Shown: positions 37,353 to 47,778, counted from the first letter of the stretch. The stretch: DNA of 64,000 nt from Oscillospiraceae bacterium (GCA_009778115.1 WRKL01000002.1:1-64000), one strand, 5' to 3'. Notes: generated from the sequence alone by a model not told the origin. Program-made: numbers and translations.

Positions 37353-38459
37353 ATGTTTGAACCGTTAATTTTTGAAGAATTTAAAATTGAATTAAACTCC
37401 GCGGATTCCGAATTGAATGAATTGGAAAAAGCGATGGATATACCCGGATTGTCTGAAAAATTGGCACAATTGGAAGCCCAGACAATTGGCGGCGAATTTT
37501 GGTGTGACACAAAAAAATCAGGGGTAGTGCTGAAAGAAATAACCGCCGTAAAAGGAAAAATCAAAGCTTTTAACAAATTAAAGGAACTGCGCGAAGATGT
37601 CTTTACTTTGATAGAAATAGCCCTTGAGGAATCTGATGGATCATTGGAAAATGAAATCAAAAAAAGTCTTCACACCCTCAAAACCGAAACCGAAACCCAA
37701 AGCCTTGCCATTCTGCTTACAGGTGAATACGATGCTAAAAACGCGATCCTGTCCTTTCATGCAGGCGCCGGCGGAACCGAAGCGCAGGACTGGGTCGCGA
37801 TGCTGTACCGTATGTATACAAGATGGACTGAACGCCACGGATATAAGATAAAAACCTTGGATATTTTATCCGGCGAGGAAGCGGGTATAAAAAGCGTAAC
37901 GGTCTTGATAGAGGGTTTAAATGCTTACGGTTTTCTCAAATCTGAAAGCGGCGTACACAGACTTGTGCGTATATCACCGTTTGATGCATCGGGTAGGCGG
38001 CACACATCTTTCGCATCGTTGGAAGTAATGCCTGAAATTGAAGAAAATACCGAAATCGAGCTAAAAGAAGAAGATTTGCGATTTGATACCTATCGCGCGA
38101 GCGGAGCGGGAGGACAGCACGTTAACAAAACCGAGTCGGCGGTACGCGTCACTCATCTGCCCACAGGCATAGCTGCCGCTTGTCAAAATGAACGCAGCCA
38201 AATGCAAAACAAAGCCGTTGCGATTAAAATGCTGCTTGCCAAACTTGCGGAAATAAAAGCGCGTGAACACCTCGAAAAAATAGAGGACATCAAAGGTGTC
38301 CAACGCGAAATTGCATGGGGCTCACAAATCCGCTCCTATGTTTTCATGCCATACACACTGGTTAAAGATCATCGCACCAACTTCGAAAACGGAAATATCA
38401 ATGCGGTTATGGACGGGGATTTAGATGGGTTTATTAACGCATACCTTATTTCCTGTTAA
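37353..38459 (+). CDS. prfB: Peptide chain release factor 2
   Basis: A 368-residue RF2 recognising UGA and UAA. The stop-codon reading motif S-P-F lies in I-S-P-F-D-A-S-G-R-R-H-T-S, and the catalytic G-G-Q in S-G-A-G-G-Q-H-V-N-K. Many bacteria make RF2 through a +1 frameshift at an in-frame TGA near codon 25; here the frame is open throughout, so that autoregulation is absent. A start at 37353 with AAAGGATG is preferred over the ATG at 37332 inside the maturase gene. Confidence 0.96.
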   Translation: MFEPLIFEEFKIELNSADSELNELEKAMDIPGLSEKLAQLEAQTIGGEFWCDTKKSGVVLKEITAVKGKIKAFNKLKELREDVFTLIEIALEESDGSLENEIKKSLHTLKTETETQSLAILLTGEYDAKNAILSFHAGAGGTEAQDWVAMLYRMYTRWTERHGYKIKTLDILSGEEAGIKSVTVLIEGLNAYGFLKSESGVHRLVRISPFDASGRRHTSFASLEVMPEIEENTEIELKEEDLRFDTYRASGAGGQHVNKTESAVRVTHLPTGIAAACQNERSQMQNKAVAIKMLLAKLAEIKAREHLEKIEDIKGVQREIAWGSQIRSYVFMPYTLVKDHRTNFENGNINAVMDGDLDGFINAYLISC

Positions 38460-38475
38460 TAATTCAAAATGGCAA

Positions 38476-38526
38476 AGAAATCACAAAACAAAAAAGCTTA
38501 AATGTTATTTTTGTTTTGTGATTTCT
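38476..38526. terminator. Bidirectional terminator between prfB and whiA
   Basis: AGAAATCACAAAACAAAAA (38476-38494) and its exact complement (38508-38526) make a 19-pair stem with a 13-base loop. Its right arm is at the same time the last six codons of whiA. Confidence 0.85.
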
Positions 38527-39113
38527 TCTGCGATTGCGTTTATTTTTTGGAGCCGATGATTAAGGCCGGAGCGGCTGAGTTTCTTTTCAGATAAACGGCA
38601 AAGCTCGCTTAAACTGGCTTCGGGATTTTCCTGACGCAGCTTTGCAACCGACCGCAAAGAGAGCGGAAGAGAATTCAACCCGCGAACCGAATCAATAATA
38701 TTAATATTCGCAAGCTGAGAAGCAGCAGCGTATGCAAGCCGATTCATGTTGGCGTTATCGCAGTTGGTCCGGCGGTTCGCATCACCCCGGGCTTCCTTTT
38801 CGATTTTTATGTCAAGCAGCTTGAACATACTTTTAGTCGCCCCTATAGTGGTCAAAAAATCTAATATGTTACCGTTATCCTTTAAGTATATTACAAGCTT
38901 GCCTTTACGCAGAGTCAATTTCGGCAGAAAATTTTTGGCTTTCAACCGCGCCATCAATTTGTCCGCATCCTCTTTTCCCGGCGGAGTAAACTCCAGATCA
39001 TACTCTTTGCGCGGATCCGCTATAGTCCCCCATTTGATAAAAGCCTCGCGGAGATAGCCCCCGGAATCATTGCGGGACTTTAGTTCTTCACGCACTTCGT
39101 TGGAAAAAGACAT
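38505..39113 (-). CDS. whiA: WhiA-type regulator, shortened (lacks first LAGLIDADG repeat)
   Basis: The 202-residue product begins with the WhiA start M-S-F-S-N-E-V-R-E-E-L-K and ends with the helix-turn-helix domain (N-P-E-A-S-L-S-E-L near residue 170, S-R-S-G-L-N-H-R-L-Q-K). It also has Y-L-R-E-A-F-I-K-W-G-T-I-A-D-P, the beginning of the second LAGLIDADG-like repeat. Ordinary WhiA proteins have about 310 residues; here roughly 100 residues, the first LAGLIDADG-like repeat, are missing after residue 18, with no sign of a frameshift. WhiA controls cell division and sporulation-type genes in Gram-positives. The start at 39113 fits both the AAGG site and the family N-terminus. Confidence 0.88.
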   Translation of the reverse strand: MSFSNEVREELKSRNDSGGYLREAFIKWGTIADPRKEYDLEFTPPGKEDADKLMARLKAKNFLPKLTLRKGKLVIYLKDNGNILDFLTTIGATKSMFKLLDIKIEKEARGDANRRTNCDNANMNRLAYAAASQLANINIIDSVRGLNSLPLSLRSVAKLRQENPEASLSELCRLSEKKLSRSGLNHRLQKINAIAEEITKQK

Positions 39114-39202
39114 ATAACAAAGCCTTACCAAGTTACGCAAAAAAACCTGCGCTGACTTGATCCCTTTCCTGATAATAATTAAAAATCCTTAAGGGTATTT
39201 TT

Positions 39203-40066
39203 TTATCGTTTATTTATATCCCGATGATTTACCGTCACTCTGTTTCCGCTTGAACTAAGGCGGTCGCAAAGGGTTTGAGCGAACACTACAGAACGATGCT
39301 TTCCGCCCGTGCATCCAAAACCGATCGTCAGCTGGCTTTTGCCCTCATCAAGATACTGCGGTATAAGGAAGTCTATCAGGTCGGTGATTTTTTTATAAAG
39401 TTCTACCGCCCGGGCAGGCGCGAACACAAAGTCTGCCACATCTTTATCCAGCCCGGTTTTGTTTTTTAAGTCCTGTTTATAGAACGGATTGGGTAAACAT
39501 CTCACATCAAAAACCAAATCCGCTTCGCTGCATGAACCATATTTAAATCCAAAAGATACACAAGTTATAAGCATTCCGGTTTCAAAACTGCCCCGGAATA
39601 TTTTTCCCATCCGTTCTTTCAATTGTCCGACGGTGATATGGGTGGTATCAATAATATAATCTGCGCTCCTGCGGGCATACCCCAACAATTCCCGCTCCTT
39701 TTTTATCGCCTGTTCAACAGAGCCGTTTGTTTCGTTAATCAAAGGGTGTTTGCGCCGAGTTTCCTTGTAGCGTCGTTCAAGCTCCGCATCTCCGGCATCA
39801 AGAAACAACAGTTGATACGCAAGACCTTTGGTTTCCAGCTCTTTCAGGCTGTTGAAAAATCCTTTGCTGAATTCCCGTCCCCGTATATCCGTCACTATAG
39901 CGACACGGGACAGATTCAACTCGCTTGCCTGCGCGCATAATTCCGCAAACACGGGTATCAGTGATGCCGGAATATTATCTACGCAATAAAATCCCATGTC
40001 TTCCAGAGCGTTTATAGTCCCGGACTTTCCCGCGCCCGAAAGCCCGGTAATAATTATTAGTTCCAC
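39203..40066 (-). CDS. rapZ: RNase adapter protein RapZ (P-loop)
   Basis: A 287-residue protein with the Walker A G-L-S-G-A-G-K-S near the N-terminus, the block Y-C-V-D-N-I-P and, near the C-terminus, the signature I-G-F-G-C-T-G-G-K-H-R-S-V. In E. coli RapZ controls glucosamine-6-phosphate synthesis by guiding RNase E; in Gram-positives (YvcJ) it binds nucleotides and UDP-GlcNAc-type signals are proposed. It lies between murB and whiA, without the usual yvcK gene. Confidence 0.95.
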   Translation of the reverse strand: MELIIITGLSGAGKSGTINALEDMGFYCVDNIPASLIPVFAELCAQASELNLSRVAIVTDIRGREFSKGFFNSLKELETKGLAYQLLFLDAGDAELERRYKETRRKHPLINETNGSVEQAIKKERELLGYARRSADYIIDTTHITVGQLKERMGKIFRGSFETGMLITCVSFGFKYGSCSEADLVFDVRCLPNPFYKQDLKNKTGLDKDVADFVFAPARAVELYKKITDLIDFLIPQYLDEGKSQLTIGFGCTGGKHRSVVFAQTLCDRLSSSGNRVTVNHRDINKR

Positions 40067-40089
40067 TTATTTTGTCCCTGCCCTTTCAT

Positions 40090-40160
40090 TAGACCTCCTC
40101 GAAAATCATTTCGCAGCGTATGAACGGAAGATTTTCCGTCACGTTTTAATTCCCGAGGAG
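40090..40160 (-). mobile_element. MITE-like element, copy C (71 bp deletion derivative, inverted)
   Basis: Relative to copies A and B this copy is reversed. It retains one complete tip (TAGACCTCCTCGAAAATCA), the palindrome at 40124-40139, and the reversed left end GTTTTAATTCCCGAGGAG with the last GTCTA decayed. About 90 internal bases are missing. It stands between murB and rapZ. Confidence 0.75.
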
Positions 40161-40213
40161 TTTTGTTATCTTGGAATTGGCATTATATTAAATTTTACTC
40201 TTGGTCAATGTTT

Positions 40214-41122
40214 TCAGATTATTTTGATTTCAAGTTCAAGGTTTATACCCTTTTTATTGTATACGGTTTTTTTAACAATATCGATCAGCTCGATTATATC
40301 CGCACTTACCGCGCCGCCGGTGTTAATAATGAAACCCGCGTGTTTTTCACTGACCTCAGCATTCCTCACCCGGGCACCTTTAAGTCCGCACTCTTCGATC
40401 AAAGCGGCTGCATAATAACCCTCCGGACGCTTGAACACACTCCCTGCGCTCGGGAACTCGAGCGGTTGTTTTTGTTTGCGGCGAGATAAGATATCATCCA
40501 TTTTCGCTTTAATCTGTTCTCTGCTTCCGTGCGCCATTTGTAAAAAGACTCCGGTGACACAGTAATCCAGCGAAGTATATACACTCTTTCGATAGGAAAG
40601 TTTCAATCCGGTTTCTGTAAACGCTCCCGCGTTACCGTTACCGTCAATATGCGATGTTTTTTTAAGAATATCGCTCATTTCTCCGCCGTAAGCCCCTGCG
40701 TTCATGCAGGCGGCTCCCCCGACCGTACCCGGGATACCCCATGCGAATTCCAGCCCTGTCAACGAATTTTCCAACGCAAAACCGCATACAGCCGAAAGCG
40801 GCGCACCCGACTGTGCTTCGATAATGTTGCCGCTTCTCAACCTGATACCATTAAACTTTTCACCCGTGAATATTACCAATCCGTTTATTCCGGAATCTGC
40901 CACAAGGACATTTGAACCTTTACCGATAATATAATATTTTGTATCCGTCGCTTTGCAAATTTTTATCAGATCCGCTATTTCCCTCTCATTCGACGGAAAA
41001 GCCGCAGCCTTTGCTTTTCCCCCGGTTTTGAAAGTGGTAAAACGCGACATACTCACATCCGTGCGATATTCAATATTATTTCCCCGACAGAGTTTTATCA
41101 CACTCTCCATTCCGTATGCCAT
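40214..41122 (-). CDS. murB: UDP-N-acetylenolpyruvoylglucosamine reductase
   Basis: The 302-residue flavoprotein reduces UDP-GlcNAc-enolpyruvate to UDP-MurNAc in peptidoglycan synthesis. It shows F-K-T-G-G-K-A, the FAD block Y-I-I-G-K-G-S-N-V-L-V-A-D and G-I-P-G-T-V-G-G-A-A-C-M-N-A-G-A-Y-G. The catalytic serine lies in P-S-A-G-S-V-F-K-R-P. It is a type II MurB in length. Confidence 0.96.
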   Translation of the reverse strand: MAYGMESVIKLCRGNNIEYRTDVSMSRFTTFKTGGKAKAAAFPSNEREIADLIKICKATDTKYYIIGKGSNVLVADSGINGLVIFTGEKFNGIRLRSGNIIEAQSGAPLSAVCGFALENSLTGLEFAWGIPGTVGGAACMNAGAYGGEMSDILKKTSHIDGNGNAGAFTETGLKLSYRKSVYTSLDYCVTGVFLQMAHGSREQIKAKMDDILSRRKQKQPLEFPSAGSVFKRPEGYYAAALIEECGLKGARVRNAEVSEKHAGFIINTGGAVSADIIELIDIVKKTVYNKKGINLELEIKII

Positions 41123-41258
41123 GCACCAAAGCTACACAAAACGCCATTTAAAATAAATTTTTCCTGTCTCAACAAATGACTGTATACGCTGCTCCGGTTC
41201 CTTTCCTGAGTGTTTTTCGCGTTAATTTCTGATTTTATTATTTTTAGAAATTATTATT

Positions 41259-42215
41259 TTAATTATCCCAATTGCATTCATCATTCACTATATCCGTGGC
41301 AAAACCCAGGCTATTTAAAAGCTCATGTGCGGCGTTATGCCCAAGCTTCTTTTGACGGCTGTTCATAGATGCCACTTCCAAAATAATCGCGAGGTTGCGC
41401 CCCGGTTTTACGGGTATTGTTATAGCAGGCACTTCTATATCCAGTATTGTGGTATATTCATCATCCATACCCATACGGTCATATGTTTTATCGTTATCCC
41501 AAACTTCCAAATGTACAACAAGGTCAATTTTTTCGGTAAGTTTGACCGCACCCATACCGAACAGCCGCATAGCGTTAATAATACCTATGCCGCGCAGTTC
41601 CACAAAATGCCGTATATTTTCGGGTGACGAACCCACAAGCGTGCGGTTAGATACCCGCCGGATTTCCACCGCATCGTCAGCGATCAAACGATGTCCCCGT
41701 TTGACAAGCTCTATGGCTGTTTCGCTTTTTCCCACGCCGCTTTCGCCCAATATCAGCATACCTTCACCGTAAACTTCCACCAGCACACCGTGTCTTGTTA
41801 CGCGCGGTGCAAGTTCAACACTTAAGAAGCTTATAAGCGCGGACATAAACGTAGATGTATTATCCTGCGCCTTGAGCAAGGGAATACGATGCCGTTCGGC
41901 GGATTCTTCCAATTCATGTATTAACGGCAGATTTGATGTATCTACAACCGCAGGCACATTGTGAGCGAACAGCGAATCTACCCTTTCGGCACGGGTTTTA
42001 TCGTCCAGACTTTTTAAAAATGCCGCCTCCATCCTGCCTATACATTGGATCCTATACGGTTGAAAGTATTCATAAAATCCACACAAATGCAATCCGGGAC
42101 GGTTTACCTCCGGAGTTGAAATAAATATTTCATCCTCGGACTCATGCAGATATATCGGTGCTAAATCAAATTCCTTTATAAGTCTTGCAAGACTCACTTT
42201 ATACTTTTCCGTCAT
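41259..42215 (-). CDS. hprK: HPr kinase/phosphorylase
   Basis: About 318 residues, with the Walker A G-E-S-G-V-G-K-S and the HprK signature around D-D-A-V-E-I and G-I-G-I-I-N. It phosphorylates HPr at Ser46 and removes that phosphate, the central switch of carbon catabolite control in low-GC Gram-positives. The ATG at 42224 overlaps the uvrA stop, but the ATG at 42215 has the better-placed AAGG site. Confidence 0.95.
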   Translation of the reverse strand: MTEKYKVSLARLIKEFDLAPIYLHESEDEIFISTPEVNRPGLHLCGFYEYFQPYRIQCIGRMEAAFLKSLDDKTRAERVDSLFAHNVPAVVDTSNLPLIHELEESAERHRIPLLKAQDNTSTFMSALISFLSVELAPRVTRHGVLVEVYGEGMLILGESGVGKSETAIELVKRGHRLIADDAVEIRRVSNRTLVGSSPENIRHFVELRGIGIINAMRLFGMGAVKLTEKIDLVVHLEVWDNDKTYDRMGMDDEYTTILDIEVPAITIPVKPGRNLAIILEVASMNSRQKKLGHNAAHELLNSLGFATDIVNDECNWDN

Positions 42216-42220
42216 GCTTT

Positions 42221-45046
42221 TCATCCTTTCAAGGTTTTCTTCAAATACATACCCGTATATGATTTTTTATGTTTTGCGACTTGTTCCGGGGTTCCGCACG
42301 CTACTATATTTCCCCCCCGGTCGCCGCCGTCCGGTCCCAGATCTATAATATAGTCGGCACATTTGATGATGTCCAGATTGTGTTCAATAACCACAACGGT
42401 GTTTCCGGAATCCACCAGCCTTTCCAGCACCGCCAGCAAACACGCTACATCTGCGGCGTGAAGACCGGTCGTCGGTTCATCGAGCATAAAAATCGTTTTG
42501 CCCGTAGAGCGTTTAGACAGTTCAGTTGCGAGTTTTACCCTCTGAGCTTCTCCGCCGGAAAGAGTAGTGGACGGCTGTCCCACCTTAATATATCCCAGAC
42601 CAACATCAAACAGCGTCTGCAGCCTGCGTGCGATTCGGGGTACATTCGCAAAAAACTTCAACCCTTCCTCTACTGTCATTTCCAGTATTTCATATATGGA
42701 TTTACCCTTGTATTTTATTTCCAGCGTTTCCCGGTTATACCGCTTACCTTTACATACTTCGCACGGAACATATATATCCGGCAAAAAGTGCATTTCAATT
42801 TTAATTATGCCGTCCCCGGAACAAGCTTCGCATCTGCCGCCCTTTACATTAAAACTGAAACGCCCCGGACCGTAGCCGCGCATTTTCGCATCATTGGTTT
42901 GTGCGAATAAGGAGCGCACATCGGTGTATAATCCGGTATAGGTCGCAGGGTTCGAGCGCGGTGTGCGTCCGATAGGCGATTGATCCACATCAACAATTTT
43001 GTCAAGATATTCTATTCCGGCTATCTTTTTGAATTTGCCGGGGCGCGTGCGTGCGTGATTAAGTTTTCTTGCCAGCTCTTTGTACACTATTTCGTTTATT
43101 AACGAGGACTTTCCTGAACCTGACACCCCGGTGATCGCCGTAAATACCCCCAGCGGAATTTTTACGTTTATTCCGCACAGATTATTTTCATGCGCTCCGT
43201 ATATTTTTAAGGAATGCCCGTTACCGCTGCGGCGGATTTCCGGAATTTTTATGCTTTTTTTGCCGCTGAGATACTGTCCTGTTACGGATTTTTCGCAGTC
43301 TTCAATTTCTTTTGGTCTTCCGGCGGCAACGATCTGTCCGCCGTGTATTCCCGCACCCGGTCCAATGTCTATAATATAATCAGACTGGCGCATTGTATCT
43401 TCATCATGTTCTACGACAATCAGGGTGTTGCCCAAATCCCGTAATTGTTTCAAAGCCTTGATAAGTTTGTGATTGTCTTTTTGATGCAGACCGATGCTGG
43501 GTTCATCCAGGATATACAGCACCCCCATTAATGAAGAGCCTATTTGGGTCGCAAGACGGATTCGCTGACTTTCGCCGCCGGACAGCGATCCGGCAGATCT
43601 CGATAAACTCAGGTATTCCAAACCCACGTTCCTCAAAAAACTAAGACGTTCCCGAACTTCTTTTAATATTCGGGTTCCGATCATATTTTCCCGTTCGCTT
43701 AATTTCAGGGTGTCCATAAATTCCAATGCGCCGGACACACTCATCCGGGAAAATTCACTTATATTTATGCCGCCCACCGTAACGCAGAGTATTTCCTTTT
43801 TTAAGCGGGCTCCGTTACACTCCGGACACTTTATGGACGTCATATACTGTTCCAGATCGTCTTTAGACCATTCGCTGCCAGATTCTTTGTACCGGCGGTC
43901 AATATTGTTTATCAAACCTTCAAAATGCGCCTTGTATTCGCCTCCGCCATAAATACCGGCTCGTATAAGTTTTATCTTTTCGCCTTTTGTTCCGTACAAT
44001 ATTATATCCAATATTTCAGGCGGCAACTCACCCACCGGTGTTTCCAGTGAAAATTTATAATGTTTCGCCAATCCGTCAAAATACATTCCCGCAATCGTGT
44101 TTTCGGCATATATCCAACCGGAAACCCTTACCGCACCGCGCCGTATCGAGACTTTTTTATCTGCAAAAATAAGATCCGGATCGGTTTGCATGAACGTTCC
44201 AAGTCCTGTACAACGCGCACACGCCCCCGCAGGGTTGTTGAACGAAAACATCCGCGGGACAAGTTCGCTCATGCTCACGCCATGATCGGGACAAGCATAA
44301 TTTTGTGAAAACAATATTGTTTCACCGCCGATAACTTCCACGGCCGCCAGTCCGTCCGCAAGTTTCAGCGCAATTTCAAGGCTGTCGGCAAGCCGGGATT
44401 TTATGCCGTTATTTATAATAAGCCGGTCTACTATAATATTAATATCGTGGTTTTTATTTTTGTCCAGATCAATGGTTTCGCTCAGCTCATACATCGAACC
44501 GTCAATTTGGACACGCACGAAACCGCTTTTACGCGCGGACTCAAGTTCTCTGCGATGCTCGCCTTTGCGCGCTCTCACAATCGGCGCAAGTATCTGGATG
44601 CGTGATTCGGCAGGAAGACGGAGAACCTGGCTTACTATTTGGTCAATAGTTTGCTGTTTTATTTCGCGGCCGCACACCGTACAGTGCGGAATGCCTATGC
44701 GAGCGTACATAAGTCTCAAATAATCATAAATTTCGGTCACCGTACCCACAGTGGATCGCGGATTTCTGGAGGTAGTTTTTTGGTCGATAGAAATCGCCGG
44801 CGAAAGCCCCTCAATATGATCTACATCGGGCTTGTCCATTTGTCCCAAAAACTGCCGGGCGTATGCCGAAAGACTTTCAACATACCGTCTTTGCCCGTCC
44901 GCGTAAATTGTGTCAAAAGCAAGCGAGGACTTTCCTGAACCTGAAAGCCCCGTTAAAACGACAAATTTATCGCGTGGTATTTCTACATCTATATTTTTAA
45001 GGTTATGCTCCCGCGCACCTTTTATTATTATTTTGTCAATAGACAT
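42221..45046 (-). CDS. uvrA: Excinuclease ABC subunit A
   Basis: The 941-residue damage sensor of nucleotide excision repair has two ABC ATPase modules ([13 protein letters not shown] near residue 32, [11 protein letters not shown] near 640). Two L-S-G-G-E signatures and the zinc sites C-x-x-C (C-T-V-C, C-P-E-C, C-E-A-C) are visible. It is the first gene of the group leading to hprK. Confidence 0.98.
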   Translation of the reverse strand: MSIDKIIIKGAREHNLKNIDVEIPRDKFVVLTGLSGSGKSSLAFDTIYADGQRRYVESLSAYARQFLGQMDKPDVDHIEGLSPAISIDQKTTSRNPRSTVGTVTEIYDYLRLMYARIGIPHCTVCGREIKQQTIDQIVSQVLRLPAESRIQILAPIVRARKGEHRRELESARKSGFVRVQIDGSMYELSETIDLDKNKNHDINIIVDRLIINNGIKSRLADSLEIALKLADGLAAVEVIGGETILFSQNYACPDHGVSMSELVPRMFSFNNPAGACARCTGLGTFMQTDPDLIFADKKVSIRRGAVRVSGWIYAENTIAGMYFDGLAKHYKFSLETPVGELPPEILDIILYGTKGEKIKLIRAGIYGGGEYKAHFEGLINNIDRRYKESGSEWSKDDLEQYMTSIKCPECNGARLKKEILCVTVGGINISEFSRMSVSGALEFMDTLKLSERENMIGTRILKEVRERLSFLRNVGLEYLSLSRSAGSLSGGESQRIRLATQIGSSLMGVLYILDEPSIGLHQKDNHKLIKALKQLRDLGNTLIVVEHDEDTMRQSDYIIDIGPGAGIHGGQIVAAGRPKEIEDCEKSVTGQYLSGKKSIKIPEIRRSGNGHSLKIYGAHENNLCGINVKIPLGVFTAITGVSGSGKSSLINEIVYKELARKLNHARTRPGKFKKIAGIEYLDKIVDVDQSPIGRTPRSNPATYTGLYTDVRSLFAQTNDAKMRGYGPGRFSFNVKGGRCEACSGDGIIKIEMHFLPDIYVPCEVCKGKRYNRETLEIKYKGKSIYEILEMTVEEGLKFFANVPRIARRLQTLFDVGLGYIKVGQPSTTLSGGEAQRVKLATELSKRSTGKTIFMLDEPTTGLHAADVACLLAVLERLVDSGNTVVVIEHNLDIIKCADYIIDLGPDGGDRGGNIVACGTPEQVAKHKKSYTGMYLKKTLKG

Positions 45047-45181
45047 CCAATAAAAAACCTTTCGCTATCATGTAACCTCTAATTTAGCGTTTCACAGTCA
45101 ATTCCCCGGAACCGCCAACCGGCGGCAATCCGTAACACTATGTATCCGCAAAACGATCTTTCAGGGGTTATCTTCAATAAA

Positions 45182-46258
45182 TCAAACTATTATTTTTTTA
45201 ATCGTAATTTCCAGCGCCCGCGGGTCGTTCTTTAAATCTATAAAATACGCTTCTTTGTCCTGCGCGGCATCAATCTTGATAATCGGGCGGGTCAGCAAAT
45301 CTTCGTGGTTTTTATATACAATACCTTCTACACCATTGGAAAGCAATACGTTGAACCCTTCGGGGAACGGTGTGATTCTTTTTGAGAATATTTCCACAAT
45401 CTTCGGATTGAAATGTTTACCCGAATTCCCGATCACATATTCATATGCCTCATGGGGCGATATTGGCGGACGGTAAGGACGTTCTGAAATCATAGCATCG
45501 TACACATCCGCAACCGCAATGATCTGGGCAAACAGGGGAATATCGTTCCCTTTTCTGCCATACGGATAGCCTGAACCGTCATATCTTTCGTGGTGCATAA
45601 GTGTTCCGATGCAAACTGAACTTGTGAATGTGCATTTATCTCTTATAAATATATATCCCAGCGTTGAATGTTTTTTTATCGTGTTGCTTTCATCTTCGGT
45701 CAACGGTTCAACTTTGTTCAATATGTTTTTATCAATAAAACTCTTCCCCATATCATGAAGTATGGAAGTAATAGCGAGATTTTGGAGCTGTTCATAGGAC
45801 AAGCCATAGGATATTCCGATAATCGTACTCAACACACACACATTTACCGAATGTTGGTAGGTGTATAAATCGAATGATTTTATATTCATTACGTTCATAA
45901 CGGATTGTTCGGAAGAAAGCACGGAATCTATAATTTTTTTCAACTGATTCATCAATTCCTTTAAGTCGTTGCGAATCAGACCTTTTTCGCCGGAAACAGC
46001 GTTCAGCATTATACTGCGGGCAGCTTTCATCGAACTATTGCGTATCTCATCCGAAATCACATCCGTGATTTGGATCCCATCCGAAAATTCATCCTGTATA
46101 TACAATCCTGAATATCCCATATTTTGGAGCTTTTTTATTAAAAACGGTGACATCGCAACACCATTGCGAACCAAAAGATCTCCGTTTGAACCGTGAACCG
46201 ATTGCGCTAAAATCATGCCCTCTTTCAACGCCTTTACGGAAACATAACGCACGAACAA
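45182..46258 (-). CDS. HD-GYP domain protein (c-di-GMP phosphodiesterase type)
   Basis: A 358-residue protein. The first ~120 residues are an N-terminal domain without a recognised sensor fold. The HD-GYP domain follows, with H-D-M-G-K, H-S-T-L-G and H-H-E-R-Y-D-G-S-G-Y-P-Y-G, so both the HD and the GYP residues are intact. It probably hydrolyses cyclic di-GMP. No transmembrane segment was seen. Partner cyclases are not in the window. Confidence 0.9.
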   Translation of the reverse strand: MFVRYVSVKALKEGMILAQSVHGSNGDLLVRNGVAMSPFLIKKLQNMGYSGLYIQDEFSDGIQITDVISDEIRNSSMKAARSIMLNAVSGEKGLIRNDLKELMNQLKKIIDSVLSSEQSVMNVMNIKSFDLYTYQHSVNVCVLSTIIGISYGLSYEQLQNLAITSILHDMGKSFIDKNILNKVEPLTEDESNTIKKHSTLGYIFIRDKCTFTSSVCIGTLMHHERYDGSGYPYGRKGNDIPLFAQIIAVADVYDAMISERPYRPPISPHEAYEYVIGNSGKHFNPKIVEIFSKRITPFPEGFNVLLSNGVEGIVYKNHEDLLTRPIIKIDAAQDKEAYFIDLKNDPRALEITIKKIIV

Positions 46259-46386
46259 CCAATCCCCTTTTTTTCACAGTTTTACAGTTTCACAGAGAGC
46301 CCGTAAGGGTCAAAAATATGAATTATAGATTTAATTAAAACATTATACCCGGGTACCGTTATTATCCGTTTTGTTTTTGGTTTATC

Positions 46387-47778
46387 CTATACCGGATGTG
46401 TTTTTTCTTTAAAATCCACATTTTCTGAATCTATCCCGACTTGTTTATTCCGGCGGTTTTCGAAAAATTTTACAGCTACCTTACCGAACTGCGCATAACT
46501 TAGCAGATCTTCTTCCTGCTGCATATAATTCTTGCATTCTTTACGCAGTTTTTCGAGTTCGGGTTCGAGCAGATCTGCAGGACGGCAGTCTATTGGTTTT
46601 TCGTCCCCTATTATCTTTTTTCTGAATTCCGGATCTATCGGCGCCGGAGTGGAGCCGTATTCACCGCGAATTATTCCCTTGAACTCGTTGGAAACCATTT
46701 TATAACGTTCGCCGGTCACGATATTTAGTACAGCCTGGGTTCCTACTATCTGCGAGGTCGGCGTTACCAACGGCACAAAACCTGCATCTTCGCGCACCCT
46801 GGGGACTTCCTGCAATACATCATCGAGTTTATCTTCTTTGTTTGCCTCTTTGAGCTGAGAAATGAGATTTGAAAACATTCCGCCGGGAATTTGATATTTT
46901 ATAACGTTGGCATCCACACCCAGCATACTGGGGTTAAGCCGCCCGGATTTTAGATATTTATTTCTCAGCGTGACAAAATATTCACGCAGCTTGAAAAGCT
47001 TTTGCAAATCCAAGCCTGTATCGTGTTCGGTATTTTTAAATGCCTCGACCATAGTTTCGGTCGCAGGATGCGACGTACCCAATGCCAACGGTGAGATAGC
47101 GGTATCAACAACATCCGCACCCGCTTCCGCAGCCTTTAGCAATGCCATTGACGCCATGCCCGAAGTATAGTGACTGTGTATTTGAATGGGAATTTTAACA
47201 GAATCCTTGATAGCTTTCACTAATTCATATGTGCCGTATGGATCCAGCAACCCTGCCATATCTTTAATACAAATCGAATGCGAGCCCATTTCCTCAAGCT
47301 GTACCGCCATTTTAACAAATTTTTCATTGTCATGGAACGGGCTTTTGGTGTAAGATATGGTCGCTTGAACATGACCGCCCTCTTTTTCGGATGCCTTGAT
47401 TGCCGTCCGAAGATTGCGTATATCATTAAGCGCATCAAATATCCTTAATATGTCGATTCCGTTCGCTATAGATTTTTGCACAAAATATTCCACTATATCG
47501 TCCGCATAATTACGGTATCCCAGCATATTCTGACCGCGGAACAACATTTGCAATTTAGTATTCGGCATTCCTTTTCTTATTACGCGCAAACGCTCCCACG
47601 GATCCTCATCCAAAAAGCGCAGGCAGGCATCAAAAGTCGCTCCGCCCCAAACTTCGCAGGAATAATATCCTATCGAATCCATAAGCGGCAATACCGGTTT
47701 TATTTCTTCCATTGTCATGCGTGTTGCTATCAAAGATTGGTGCGCATCACGCAGTACGGTTTCCATTATTTTCGGCAT
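46387..47778 (-). CDS. Pyruvate/oxaloacetate carboxyltransferase (5S/OadA-like)
   Basis: A 463-residue TIM-barrel carboxyltransferase. It shows the L-R-D-A-H-Q-S start and W-G-G-A-T-F-D-A, then F-R-G-Q-N-M-L-G-Y and H-S-H-Y-T-S-G-M-A. H-S-H is part of the metal site in the pyruvate carboxylase/OadA family. There is no C-terminal biotin domain; the biotin carrier is encoded separately just upstream in transcription. It moves CO2 between carboxybiotin and pyruvate/oxaloacetate. The start at 47778 has a GAGGGA site; a longer frame is open upstream. Confidence 0.9.
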   Translation of the reverse strand: MPKIMETVLRDAHQSLIATRMTMEEIKPVLPLMDSIGYYSCEVWGGATFDACLRFLDEDPWERLRVIRKGMPNTKLQMLFRGQNMLGYRNYADDIVEYFVQKSIANGIDILRIFDALNDIRNLRTAIKASEKEGGHVQATISYTKSPFHDNEKFVKMAVQLEEMGSHSICIKDMAGLLDPYGTYELVKAIKDSVKIPIQIHSHYTSGMASMALLKAAEAGADVVDTAISPLALGTSHPATETMVEAFKNTEHDTGLDLQKLFKLREYFVTLRNKYLKSGRLNPSMLGVDANVIKYQIPGGMFSNLISQLKEANKEDKLDDVLQEVPRVREDAGFVPLVTPTSQIVGTQAVLNIVTGERYKMVSNEFKGIIRGEYGSTPAPIDPEFRKKIIGDEKPIDCRPADLLEPELEKLRKECKNYMQQEEDLLSYAQFGKVAVKFFENRRNKQVGIDSENVDFKEKTHPV

